Source: Amphiura filiformis
Lineage: Eukaryota; Echinodermata; Ophiuroidea; Amphilepidida; Amphiuridae
DNA length: 64,000 bases
Assembly (NCBI RefSeq): GCF_039555335.1
Contig: NW_027305496.1
Span: forward strand, 1,027,001 to 1,091,000
Direction of reading: 5' to 3'
Numbering within the stretch: position 1 is the first letter of the stretch; each line of letters begins with the position of its first letter. Both the position numbers and the translations under genes were made by a program. Shown here in pieces: positions 32,229-44,623 of this stretch. Under the pieces are notes generated by a model that was not told the origin of the DNA, did not search any database, and worked only from the letters and a program-made list of their open reading frames with translations.

Positions 32229-33808
32229 CACTCTTATTTCGCCAATTAAAAAAGTCTTAAACAATCTTAATCAATCTTAAACTCGTGTTAGTTACGTGGT
32301 CCTCTCGTCGAAATATTGGTTAAGGGCCCTTAATTTTCTTGTTGTTTAAGGCTCAAATCAATAGTTGGTTAAAACTTTTAACCAATAAATGCATATAGCA
32401 CTTTAACCAGCTTCAAGTTTAAGTGCTTAACCAACTAGGTTGTTTAAGGTCTTTTAATCAATATTTGCTTAATAACTCTAAACAGATAATGATTTATATG
32501 TTCTATTTTATCTAAGGATTGTTTAAGAAATACAACTGCTTAATCAATGGTTGTATTGGATTTAATTATGATTGGGTCTTTCTTTCTTTCTTTCTTTCTT
32601 TCTTTTAAAATTTTATACTGAAACATAATTCATGATAGATTTGAAGTCATCAGACGTGGTCCTCTCGTCGAAATATTGGTTAAGGGCCCTTAATTTTCTT
32701 GTTGTTTAAGGCTCAAATCAATAGTTGGTTAAAACTTTTAACCAATAAATGCATATAGCACTTTAACCAGCTTCAAGTTTAAGTGCTTAACCAACTAGGT
32801 TGTTTAAGGTCTTTTAATCAATATTTGCTTAATAACTCTAAACAGATAATGATTTATATGTTCTATTTTATCTAAGGATTGTTTAAGAAATACAACTGCT
32901 TAATCAATGGTTGTATTGGATTTAATTATGATTGGGTCTTTCTTTCTTTCTTTCTTTCTTTCTTTTAAAATTTTATACTGAAACATAATTCATGATAGAT
33001 TTGAAGTCATCAGATCTTGGTCAACTGTGAGATTCGTTCAAAAATACAATTTCATGCATAAAGTATTTTGATTTTTTTTATCAGTTCAACCCGCTATGTA
33101 TCCGGGCAATGTATCCGAGTAAAAAATTAAAATCTAGTAAGCCTTTCTCTCTCGCATGCATTACGATACAATGCTAATTCACACACTCGATACGATATAG
33201 ATCTAGCATACCGATACTTCAATGCATCTCGTCTACATTGTAAGCTACCGGTATTGTGCGTATGCCCAAAACTGAACATCGCGGTACACACATTGGTGAT
33301 ATACATGTACCGTGCACATAGAACAGTACAGTACAGTATCGCTAGAATGTCAATCCCAATGACGTTGTTAAATCTAGCAAATGAACGCATCAATATCCAT
33401 CCCTTATGTCTCAACGATGTCTATGCATAATTTATCAAACGAATCTCGAGTTTGGTGCAACCTGATTGACTCAAACCTACCTATTTGAACGAAGTTTCAG
33501 GAGACCATAAGCAGCACGACCAGCATTCACTCGTGGCCGCCATTTGCTTTTGTCATTTTAAACAATAATTGGTTAAAATTCCGTGGCGCGAGATATATCG
33601 TTAAACAGGTAAAGTACAATTCCACTAAACATTACACAGTTTAACGCCTTTTAACGTAACAAAAAATAACCACCTTTATACGCTCGAGTTTAACAGTCTT
33701 TTAACATACGTTAAACTTTGCAGATTAAGCGCAAAATCACGCCTTTGAACAGAAATCTTAAACTTTTCTTCTTATACTTGGCGACTGTTAACTGCCGGAA
33801 CAAGAGTG
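32229..33808. mobile_element. Possible TA-flanked TIR element
   Basis: CACTCTTATTTCG at the left and ..CGGAACAAGAGTG at the right, TA on both sides; the subterminal AAGTCTTAAAC / GTTTAAGATT-type words fit loosely. It contains the 360-bp duplication. Arms are short, so the call is tentative. Confidence 0.42.
32294..33013 (+). repeat. Perfect 360-bp tandem duplication
   Basis: Units 32294-32653 and 32654-33013 both run from ACGTGGTCCTCTCGTCG to TTTGAAGTCATCAG, with no difference seen by eye, including a (TCTT)n run. Confidence 0.93.
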
Positions 33809-34565
33809 TAACTGAATGGCACTTTTCATAATCTAAGAGGGCATCACCCACTACAGCACGTTGCCAGAAGACATGTACTTTCCCTTTTTAATTTTATATG
33901 AAATATCATTGTGGACAAGCTAAATTCTAGTCAGGGGTTAGTGTAAGACCTGTAGAAACCATGGAACACTATTTTTGATCAAATGCTTCAAACATATGTG
34001 GTGTAGATTTTTTTAAATGGTGTGTACAATTGTAGACAGTGTGTCTCACCTTGTAAATATAAGACTAATATATTGTGTTCAGTTGTACACAGTGTGACTA
34101 ATCTTATCAATATATAGGAGTTATTTAGTATACTTTGTACATCATTATAAGTTATTTTTAACTCTTTTGTCAATACTTCCATTCAGTTTATAATTTGCTC
34201 TGGATACATTTTTTGGAAAAAACACTATGTATGCCTATTATTACAGAGATAGTTAGGAGTAACTGGTCGTTAATGGGCCCGAAAATGTTCCGTGTAGAGT
34301 GGAGTAACAAAATTAGTCTCAGAAATCAAGTTTATTAAGTGTGATGTCTTTTTCGGTCTCTCCAAAGACAAGAACTGTTTATTAGCATTTTATACCAAAT
34401 TAATGAGAGTTAAGAGCCTACAGATATGGACGTATGAAGGCAACAGAAAAAAGAAACAAAGGGTTCAAGTTTATTCACATGTTACCAAGTTTTACTGCCA
34501 TTACTTAGTCATAATGTGTACAATTGTATTCAAAAAATCATTGTAAACGTCGTCACTTAGTCACA

Positions 34566-37014
34566 ATGTGTACAATTCTCGCGATTCCAAATACAGCGCG
34601 CCACCAACGACGGCAGTGAAAATTGGCATTTCCCGTGTCTGGGGTCGACATCCTTTTTCATCAACCATAGCTGACCATGCTTATGATTATTTATTACTCT
34701 AAAAACACAATGTTTTATAGTACTTTTTTGAATTTTTTTGAGATTTTCTGTGTTGAAGTGAAATATTGCAGTTTGATATTCACTGATGTCCTTTTCTAAA
34801 ACCCGCAAACTTGATGCTGATACTAACTAGGCCTATGTGTTTCCTTTTTGTTATTCATTTTCTAAAACCGCCCTTTTTTGTTTTTAAACTTTGCGATGCT
34901 TTTCAGCCTGATACGCGCGAGCCTAGTCAATGCGAAGTAGGCCTAGGCCTGTCTTTTTTTTTTTAATGGAAAACGCATAGGTTTTATTTTGGTTATAAGA
35001 ATAAATTGTTTTAATTCTTTCTAAATTTATTGTAATACGATAATAATATAACACCAGCATACTTAAGAACATCCATACTATTATAGGTGTTGCGTTTTTG
35101 TAATCGGCCTACATTTTCTAAAAATGGGGTTTTTTTGCACGAAGGCGCTTATAGCGGCCCGCCGCGCGGGATAGGCCCAGCAAAGAAATTCAAGTAAATT
35201 TTAAAAAGATTCTTAATGTCTCATTACTTATAAACATGCATCACATTGGTTTGCCGTTTTTGTTATTATTGTTTGATTTGTCCTTGTTTTATTTTTAGAC
35301 TAAATTTGTATTTTTAATTAGGCCTATATTACTATCAAACATTAAAAAAATTACGATCGCAATAAAACACTTTGTAGGCATAGCCTACCGCATAAAAATA
35401 ACATTTATTTTTTGTTAATATTTCAATTTGAGACTTTAATGCATAAGTTCAATAATACCTCATAGAGTTCTAACATTATAATAAAGATGAAGAAAATTTC
35501 TAACTGCAAAAGAGTACATGAATTTTAAAAGATCATTATTTTAAGGCATATCAAGAAAATATGCATAAAAAACTTCATAACTATTCCTATTCGAGCCCCC
35601 GCACCAAATTTATTGAGGGTCTGAGCGGGGGTCTGAGCCGCCAGCCCCCGGTTCATAAGCCTATGTAATTTGGTTGACAGAATTGCACCACGAGAGTTTA
35701 TTTTAAAATTAACAGGTTTATTTGTTTAGTGCAAGTATATATTTTCTCCCGACATTATACATTGGGGACCGTGAAAGTGTTTTGTTTATAGGGCTATAAG
35801 AAGGAAATGGCTTCTAAATTTACGACCTTTCGTGATCATACAGTAGGCCTACATCATGCTACAAAGAGCGTTTCAAAACGTCATCCCGGAACGTCACACG
35901 AAAAATGCTTTAAAACAATTAATTCATATCTATTCAAGTTTGTAAAAAGGTTATAAATGTAAAACATCTAGGCCTATAAAAAATAAGACAAGCGTTCAAA
36001 ACATTTATGAATGAAAACCAAAAGCTTTTATCTTAATCATGTATCACGCATGGTAATAATTATGGGAAAAGATATCCAAACAAGAAATAAAAAAGGCACG
36101 AATTTGCGTTTTAGATTTAATTTCCTGTTTGAAATTGTCTTGCATCAAAAGCATTTGCTTTTATAGGCCTACCCAAAATCGAAAATTGACATTTTGACAT
36201 CGGGTTTATAGGCCTAGATGGTCGATCAGAGACATCAACATTTTTGACATCGAGTTTTAACCGTAGATGGTTGACTAGGAATAGAGTAGGCCCTACATTT
36301 GAAATAAAATTCGAAAACGTTTTAATCGTAGGCCTATTAAACAAAAATAAATGCTTTACGCTGTCCATGCTGTTAAAATATGTATTGAATATTTCGTTAT
36401 TCTAAATATTGAGGATTAGGCCTACTTTACTTTAAACAAACAAGGTTTAAAATTGGGGTTTTTTTTAAAGAATATATTCATGGGTTTAAGTAGGCCTATC
36501 CCCAATCATGTTTTTCAGTGTTTTCTTTTCTTGTAAACGAGAGCCTAAAGTATTGTCCCAAGCGCCTCGGATCGGGTTCGGAAAAGTTTGAAAATAAGGG
36601 TTTAATGCCCATTATTTTGTGTGGGAATAGGCCTAACACTCTGAACATTCACATTTCGTTATTCTAAATATTGAGAATTAGGCCTACTTAAAACAAACAA
36701 GGTTTAAAAATTGGGTTTTTTTTAAAGGATATGCATATGAGGGTCTAAGTAGGCCTATCCTCAATCATATTTTTTTAATCAAGTCTATTATAGGCCTACT
36801 TAAAACAAAGCTTAAAGACCTGAAAGTGTTTTCTTTTTTTTGTAAACGAGAGCCTAAAGTATTTTCCCAAGCGCCTCGGAAAGCCGGTCGATGGTTAACA
36901 TCGTCGACGCGTCATGGATGTCGACTTTTACCCATGATGCTCTGCGCGAAATAGATCAGCCAGGCGTGATCGTAGGTGGCGCGCTGTATTTGGAATCGCG
37001 TCAATTGTACACAT
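34566..37014. mobile_element. 2.4-kb TIR element inside the 30.6-37.2 kb nest
   Basis: Left ATGTGTACAATT, then CGCGATTCCAAATACAGCGC; inverted at 36975-37014. The inner arms share GTCGACAT and CCATG-type words. Rich in TAGGCCTA. Confidence 0.68.
36392..36885 (+). repeat. Diverged direct duplication of about 200-230 bp
   Basis: CGTTATTCTAAATATTGAGG, AACAAACAAGGTTTAAAA, AAGTAGGCCTATCC and GTAAACGAGAGCCTAAAGTA occur in the same order at about 36392-36575 and 36653-36885. Confidence 0.8.
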
Positions 37015-37251
37015 GCCCTAATTTGCATAATTGATGAGGTATTTTTTTTTTCAGTTTTTCACAAATTACTATCCAAAGTAGTTATAATAAGCATTTTTTT
37101 GATCGAGCCATCTTCCTTCGTGTCCGAAGGGGTTTTAAAATAACCTATGTCACCTAAAGTTCCCATCGCCAACTCCCCCGATGGCCGTAGTGCTGAGAAT
37201 TGCACGGTGGGCGAACCTGCCCCTAGGGCGAACACTCCCCGCTCTCCCCTA

Positions 37252-38082
37252 TACTTTAATATATATACTTTAGACCAACAATTTAGCATTTAAGAGGCCC
37301 GAAAGTTTCTACAATTCTAGGGTTAAGACCACCCTTAATTAATATCTATGAACATAATTATCACTTCATTTGATTTTGGGGTGAAAATGTTGTATGCAAA
37401 TGATCTATGCGACATGAAAAGCATATTAATTTGCGATAATCAAAGAGTCAATCATAATAGTTTTCCTATGACCCATGACTTTTGGCCTATGACCTCTTAA
37501 AATTTAGAAGTAGGCGTTAGTGATTTTGGCAATTTGGGCCAAACATGAATCCTTTTACATACTTTTGAGGATTTTCTTGCATTAAAAAGTTTGTATTGCA
37601 ATTTATATTATTTTAAGCTATTAAAAGAAGCCAAAGCAGAAAACATGATGTCAGTGTATAAGAGAAAAATGAAGGTACGAACACCATAAAAACACAATGT
37701 GGTTTATTTCCAAGTTGATGAACGTACTAGAATATAAGTGATTACCCACTCGTAATTTATTTTTATCACAAGTCAGAAAATATGGCATTATTTGAAATAT
37801 TATATTAAAACATGCTGCACTCAGCATGATTGTTCAGTTTCATTACATCAATTCTAGGTGTGTGTGGCATTGCTACAACATCATTCAAAAAGCAGCCTAG
37901 TGTTGAGACTTGTTCAATAATCAAGGTTTATTAGTCTAAGATTCGTCTTCGCAGATCTGAGTTTCAAGACAACGCACATACATCTTTGCCATGAAGGAGT
38001 AAAACCCAGGCAAACGACCTTCCTTAGTGTTGATATGTTCAGAATAATTATTGCAGGTAGGCATTTACTATGTTTTATCATT
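37252..38082. other. No gene recognised
   Basis: Sequence between the two large nests; no exon or repeat seen. Confidence 0.45.
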
Positions 38083-38185
38083 ACCTAGCCGTGACTTGCG
38101 TCACGGCTAGGTCTTGAAATGCTATCGGATCTTTACAAGACGGCATTCTCAAATGCCGTCTTGTCCTGTTTCATTGGCGTTCTTT

Positions 38186-38905
38186 GCACAGCCGCCATCG
38201 GCGCTGTGCATTGTTTTTACCGCGTTCTTCTTCTTCTTCTTCTTCTTCTTTCTGTCAACATCAAAATCAGCCATCGTAGCCACATGCTTTCAGGCATGAT
38301 GACCATACTTGGTCAGTAGAACCATTTGGTGGTGCCACAGATGTCACATGATCAACTTCCGGTCAAATGTCATCCACTTCCGGTTAATGGCCAAAACTTG
38401 GATTTTCACTAAAAATGCTACTCCTCCCACATTTTACATAGCATCGTGACGTCACTTACACACATGCATCACCTATAGCCAGTGTCTAAAAGTCCTTCAC
38501 AGAATTGGGATTAAAGGTCATTAAGGGTCACTTCCGGTCAAAAACCTAAATAACTTCAAGAATTTTTATCTCAACAACTAAACATAGTAAATTTTTTTAA
38601 TTAAAATGGGAACAATGCATTTTGTCGGTGTATATAAGGGTTTTTTTTCATTGAGGTCAAAAGTCATTAAGGGGGTCAAAAGGTCAATCATAAATTTCAA
38701 AAAATCAAAATCCATGTATAAGTTCCGATTAAGCTGAAATTCACCAAACATATTCCTTATGACATCCTAAGCACTATGTAATATTTTTGCGGGGTCAAAG
38801 GTAATTAAGGGATCACTTCCGGTTCTCACAGATTCGGGGTCATAACTCATTTGTCACTGCTGGCTGTGCATGCTCGCGGTCGCAGGCGAACGCAATCAGA
38901 TCTCG
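38186..38905 (+). mobile_element. Nested element E
   Basis: Opens with TGCACAGC..GCTGTGCA (38185-38210), inserted after GGCGTTCTT of element D, and closes with GGCTGTGCATG...AGATCTCG at 38905. About 720 bp with no further insertion; its body contains GGTCAAAGG-type repeats. Confidence 0.58.
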
Positions 38906-39016
38906 TTCTTCTTTCTTTCTTTCTTTACAAGCCGACGACGAACGTCGGCTTGTACTGTCTTCTTGGCGTTCTTACAAGCCGACGACGAACGTCGGCTTGT
39001 ACTGTCTTCTTGCGTT

Positions 39017-41468
39017 CGCCGACGACGAACGTCGGCTTGTACTGTCTTCTTGGCGTTCTTACACAGCCGTGACGTTGGTCACGGCTGTGTCTTTTTTCTT
39101 ACAGGTTCTTTCTTTCTTTCTTCTGCCGACCATTACATTTGCTCTAGCACTCACATGCTTACACCGATTTGGACCTAACTTGGTCACAACCATCATTGAC
39201 CATGCCCCTACATGTCACATGAAACTCGTGGGGTCAAAGGTCACGCTGGGGTCATAGGGGTCAAAAACGCAATTTCAACTTAAAATGCTTCTTCTCCTAC
39301 AGATTACGTATGACGGTGACCCCACTTGCACACATGCATTGCTATTACCCAGTGTCTATGGGGTCCTCACAGATTTGGGGTCAAAGGTCATTAAGGGGTC
39401 ACTTCCGGTATAAAACGAAAAACCTTCAAAATGTTTATTTGCTAAGAAAAACATAGGACAGTAACGGTATGTTCACACATAAATTGTAGTTACCCTGTGT
39501 ATATGTGGTATTTTTTTTTTTATTTAGGGTCAAATGTCATTAAGGGGCCACTTCCGGTACAAAACGAAATACCTTTAAAATGCTTCTTCTCCCACAAATT
39601 ACGTAGGACAGTAACACCACTTGCATACATGCATTGTTATTACCCAGTGTCTATGGGGTCCTCACAGATTTGGGGTCAAAGGTCATTAAGGGGTCACTTC
39701 CGGTATAAAACGAAAAACCTTCATTTTTTTTATTTGCTAAGAAAAACATAGGACAGTAACGGTATGTTCACACATGAATTGTGGGTACCCAATTCATATG
39801 TGGTATTTTTATATTTGGGGTCAAATGTCATTAAGGGGTCACTTCCGGTATAAAACGAAAAACCGTCAATTTTTTTTTATTTGCTAAGAAAAACATAGGA
39901 CAGTAACGGTATGTTCACACATGAATTGTGGGTACCCAATTCATATGTGGTATTATTTTATTTGGGGTCAAATGTCATTAAGGGGTCACTTCCGGTCTGA
40001 GACGAAAAACCTTCAAAATGCCCCTTCTGCCACAAGTAACATAGCAAAGTGGTGCCACATGCACCCATGCATTGACATTAGCCAATGTCTATGGCCGTTT
40101 TCATATATTTTGGGGTCAAAGGTCATTAGGGGTAACAACACGGCTGTGTTCGTGGGTTAGACCACAGCTTAGTCTAGTTCTTCTTCTTCTTCTTCTTCTT
40201 TCTGTCGACCACATTCGTACGTATAACTCAGTCACGGGTTGACGCATTTTAACTAAACGTTGTCAGAAGGACCGTTGGCATTGCCCGCACATGTCATATG
40301 ACTTTGAATTGCATCTGACCTTTGACCTAGCTACAATGGTCAAAAACGTGATTTTTTTTAATTTTTCTTAGCAAAACGTGACATTTTGCGTGATTTGCCA
40401 CGTTTTGCCCTAGCTCTGCTATGCTTTGACCGATTTTGATCATACTTGGTCACAAACACCACTGACTATGTCCTCACATGTTACATGACATTGAACTCCA
40501 TTTGACCTTTGACCTGCTCACAATGGCTAAAATGCGATTTTTACTATAAAATGTATCTTCTTCCACAAATAACATGTCATGGTGACATGCTTAGGTCATG
40601 TGACTCGACTTTGGTCGGTGTCTATAGGGTGTTCACAAATAAGGGGTCAAAGGTCATTAAGGGGGTCATTTCTGGTCTAAAAGCTAAAAATATTCAAAAA
40701 ATCACTGTCTTTACAAATTACCTAGCAGAGAGTCGCCATTAGCACACATGCATTGCTACTAGCTAGGGTCTTTAGGATGCCTACAGTTTTGGGGTCAAAG
40801 GTCATTAAGGGGTCACTTCCGGTCAAAAACCAAAATTATCAAAAATGTTCAAAAAAATTTTATCTCAAAAGATAAACAGACCAGAATAATATAACCATCA
40901 TACATGAATCAGTGTTCCCTGATGTATGCATGGTATTTTTATTTTGGGGTCAAAGGTCATTAAGGGGTGACTTCCTGTTTTTAGCTGAATAACTTCAAGA
41001 ATTTTTATCTCAAGAACTTAACATGCTAGAATTTTTTAATTAAAATTGGAACAATGCATTTTGTCGGTGTACGTACAGTTTTTTTTCTATTGAAGTCAAA
41101 GGTCATTAAGGGGGTCAAAAGGTCAATCAAAAAGTTTAAAAATCAAATCCATATATAAGTTCCGATTAAGCTGAAATTCACCAGGAATCTTTCTTATGAC
41201 ATCCTAAGCACAATGCAAGAGCAGTTGACCCCATTCGTGACCCAAGGGTCAAGTTATAGGGTCAACGGTCAAATTTCGAAATTGGTCCAATCGAGCTCAA
41301 ATTCAACAGGAATTATTCTTACGACATTCTAAACATGTTAAAAATATTTATGACCCCAAAGGTCAAAGTTTAGGGTCAAAGGTCAAATTTCTAAATTGCT
41401 CAAACTTGACCCATCAACAGGTCGGCTTGTGTGTCATGTTTCGCATGACAATTTCTATATAGCTCTTG
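39017..41468 (+). mobile_element. Nested element C3
   Basis: A third opening (GCCGACGACG..GTCGGCTTGT, 39017-39040) that lacks the first bases of its stem. The first closing tag is at 41421-41468; the body is 40178-41468. Element A1 sits in its 5' end. Confidence 0.52.
39061..40177 (+). mobile_element. Nested element A1 (innermost)
   Basis: Opens with ACACAGCCGTGAC..GTCACGGCTGTGT (39061-39090) after GGCGTTCTT and closes with ACACGGCTGTGTTCGTGG, a second stem (GTGG..GACCAC) and AGTCTAG at 40177. Uninterrupted, about 1.1 kb, with five or six internal repeats ending CACTTCCGGT. Confidence 0.6.
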
Positions 41469-42239
41469 TTACCTAGCCGGGACTGCGGCTAGGTCTTGAA
41501 ATGCTATCGGTCGGTTTTTCTGGCAACAAATATACACATTTTTTGCTCCAGCTCGGACATGCTTTGACCGATTTTGACCTAACTTGGTCACAATCATCAT
41601 TGACTACGACTATACATGTCACATTACTTTTAATGGGTTAAAGGTCACAGAGGGGTCAAATGAGCCAAAAATGTGATTTGAGCTAAAAATGCTTTTCTTC
41701 CTACATAAAACATCCTACAATAACGTCACTTGCACATAAGGATCGGCTATATCTTGTGTCTATAGGGTTAACACAGAATTGGGGTCAAAGGTCATTAAGG
41801 GGTATTTCCGGTATAAAACCAAATATCTTCAAAATGCTTCTTCTGCCACAAATTACATAGTACGATGACGTCACTTCCACATATGCATCGGCTATATCTA
41901 GTGCCTATAGGGTGTTCACAGAATTGGGGTCAAAGGTCATTAAGGGGTCATTTCTGGTCCGAGTCTAAAAAAGCTTTTAAAAATTATATCTGCTACATGT
42001 AACATAGTACGTTGATGCCATCTGCACTGACAGCATGGTCATTACCCATTGATTGGAGTCAAGGGTTAAATTTTGAAATAGCCACAATATTTGAAGTAAT
42101 TTATCCGTTTTTGCCTACAAATTTTTAAAAAAAGCACACCTTGTAGATATGTTCCTCCGATTTTATGAAACTAAAAATAAGTGGGACACACTGTAATAAT
42201 TGGGTAATCCATCATTTTGCCTGTCAATTAGTGCCTGTC

Positions 42240-42472
42240 AATCATGAGATAAAATACTTGAGTAGCAGGGTACTCGAGAATCGTGACGCGTGAGAGATTA
42301 AGGTGGCGATTGGTACACAGAAATTATTTGGAATGTAAAAGAGGGAGGGAGAGAGTATGTGAAACGGGTGGGTGGGGAGGGGGCAGTAAGAGAGGAACTT
42401 GGGAGGTAAGGGGGAGAGACAAATGGCGGGAGGGTGAGAGAAAGAAGGAATAAGGTAGAGCCTATTATGGTT

Positions 42473-42507
<35 letters not shown>

Positions 42508-42618
42508 TCATCATCAACATCATCATCATCATTATAAGGTAGAACCGATCTCATCATCATCATCATCATCATATCATCACCATCATCATCATCATCATCA
42601 TCATCATCATATCATCAC

Positions 42619-42660
<42 letters not shown>

Positions 42661-44450
42661 ACCATCACCATCATCATCATCATCATGATAGGGAATGATG
42701 ACGACCATGATGATCATGCATGATGATACATGTGCTACATGTATACGTATTAATGTTTAGCGTTCAATTTCCAATTTTTATCAACTTTTCCTAGACCATG
42801 ACATAAACCAGAATCGAGACATACAATAATTGGAAAGCGATACCGTTTGGGTGACGTGCCATATCATGTGAGTAGTCATGTAAACATACAAGCACTGCAC
42901 TTCGAGATTCGCCGCCTACTACCCACTCAACGTGTGCTGATCATGCTCATGATACTTTGAACATAAAGTGAAGTCATTTAATTATTTGGAATTCAAGAGA
43001 GGGGAAAGAAGAGATTGAGAGCCAGAAATTATTTGGAATTTAAGAGAGGGGGAAGGGGAGATTGAGAGAAATGATGGAAAGGGGGGTGGTGGAGGGATGT
43101 AATAGATAAACTTGGAAGGTAAGGGGGAGAAACAAATGGGGGGGAGGGTAAGAAAAAGGAGTAAGGTAGAGAGGGGGTTTTAAAGTTACCCAGCAAAAGT
43201 CGCAATTTTATTTTAATATAAAACCTGAATACAATAAAGAGCAATTATTTCGAATATAAGAGGGAGAGGGGAAGGAGAGATTAAGAAGGCGATTAGTACA
43301 AAACAGTAATTATTTGGAATTTAAGAGGAGGAGGAGAGATCATGAGAAACGGAGGGGTGGGGTGGGGAAGTAATAGAGGAACTTGGGAGAGGGAGACAAA
43401 TGGCGGGAGGGTGAGAGAAAGAAGGAGTAAGGGAGAAAGAGGGGATCTTTAAATTACCCAGTTAAAAGTCGCATTTTTATTTTAATAAACCTTATAAATA
43501 CAATAAAGACTTATAGAGAGGGAGAGAGGGGGAAGGAGAGATTAAGGTGGCGATTAGTACAAAACACAGTATTTATTTGGAATTTAAGAGGGGGAGGGAG
43601 GGATCATGAGAAATGAAGGGGTGGGGTAGGGGAAGTAATAGAGGAACATGGGAGGGGGAGACAAATGGAGGGAGGGTGAGAGAAAGACGGACTAAGGGAG
43701 TGAGAGGGGATCTTTAAATTACCCAGGAAAAGTCGCATTTTATGTTAACAAACCTTATCAATACAATAAAGAGTAATTATTTGGAATTTAAGAGAGAGAG
43801 GGGAAGCAGAGATTAAGGTGGCGATTGTTACAAAAAAAGTAATTATTTGGAATTGAAGAGAGGGAGGGAGAAACGGAGGGGTGGGTGGGGAAGTAATAAA
43901 GGAACTTGGGAGGGGGAGATAAATGGCGGGATGGTGAGAGAAAGAAGGAGTAAGGTAGATGGGGTCTTTAAAGTTACTCAGCAAAAGTCGCATTTTTATT
44001 TTAATAATACAATAAAGATTATTTGGGGAAGAAGAGATTAAGATGGCGATTGGTACTAAACAGAGTAGGCTAATAATAGTATTTGGAGTATTGAGAGGGG
44101 GAGATTATGAAAAACGGAGGGGTGGGGTAGGGGAAATAATAGAGGAACTTGGGAGGTAAGGGGAGGGACAGCTGGCGGGAGGGTGAGAGAAAGGAGTAAG
44201 GTAGAGGGGTGGGGTTGGGGTCTTTAAAGTTACCCAGCAAAAGTCGCATTATTTTAATAAACCTTAATACAATAAAGAGTAATGATTTGAAATTTAAGAG
44301 AGAGGGGGGGAGAGGAGAGATTAAGGTGCCGATTGGTACAAAACAGTAATTATTTGAAATTTAAGAGAGGAGGGGAGATCATGAGAAACGGAGGGTTGAG
44401 TTGGGGGAAGGAGGGGGGGGGGGGAGAAAGAAGGAGGGATTAAGGTAGTG
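42240..44450 (+). repeat. GA-rich minisatellite inside element B2
   Basis: About seven degenerate units of 220-300 bp built from 'gattaaggtggcgattggta', 'aattatttggaatttaagag', runs of GGGAGG, and 'aaagtcgcatttttatttta'. One strand is strongly purine-biased. The His-rich and Pro/Ser-rich frames here are by-products. Confidence 0.75.
42472..42690. repeat. ATG/CAT microsatellite
   Basis: (GAT)n switches to (ATC)n on the same strand, making a potential cruciform; it includes blocks of ATCATCACC. It lies inside the GA-rich minisatellite. Confidence 0.9.
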
Positions 44451-44623
44451 ATACAGGAATGATTATTACGACATTCTAAACATGAAAAAAATTATGACCC
44501 CAAAGGTCTAGGGGTCAAATGTTAAGTTTAAGATTAAAGGTCAAAGTTTAGCGGTTAAAGGTCAAACTTTAAGACTGGCATTTCCGGCCCCGGCTAGGTC
44601 CAGATCTGTAGCCAGATCTAGTT

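Larger units (their letters stand above)
30587..37249. mobile_element. 6.7-kb TIR element, outer shell of a nest
   Basis: GGGGAGAGCGGGGAGTATTC opens; the inverted copy ending AACACTCCCCGCTCTCCCC closes; TA flanks (30585-30586, 37250-37251). The words GGGCGAAC and TGCCCC recur in both subterminal regions (30790-30840, 31140-31230, 37195-37230). Ends resemble those of 23243-24647 (GGGGARAGYGGGG). No transposase frame; most of its length is other elements. Confidence 0.68.
41471..44621 (+). mobile_element. Nested element B2 with a GA-rich minisatellite
   Basis: Opens ACCTAGCCGGGACTGCGGC at 41471 directly after the C3 end plus TT, and closes CCCGGCTAGGTCCAGATCTG..CTAG at 44621. The body begins TTTTTCTGGCAACA like B1 and B3. 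An internal block (42240-44450) is unlike its relatives. Confidence 0.58.

Noticed and set aside
37059..37289. 76-codon minus-strand frame
   Set aside because: It crosses the right end of the outer TIR element; no recognisable domain.
42434..42688. Met- and His-rich frame
   Set aside because: Translation of the ATG/CAT microsatellite.
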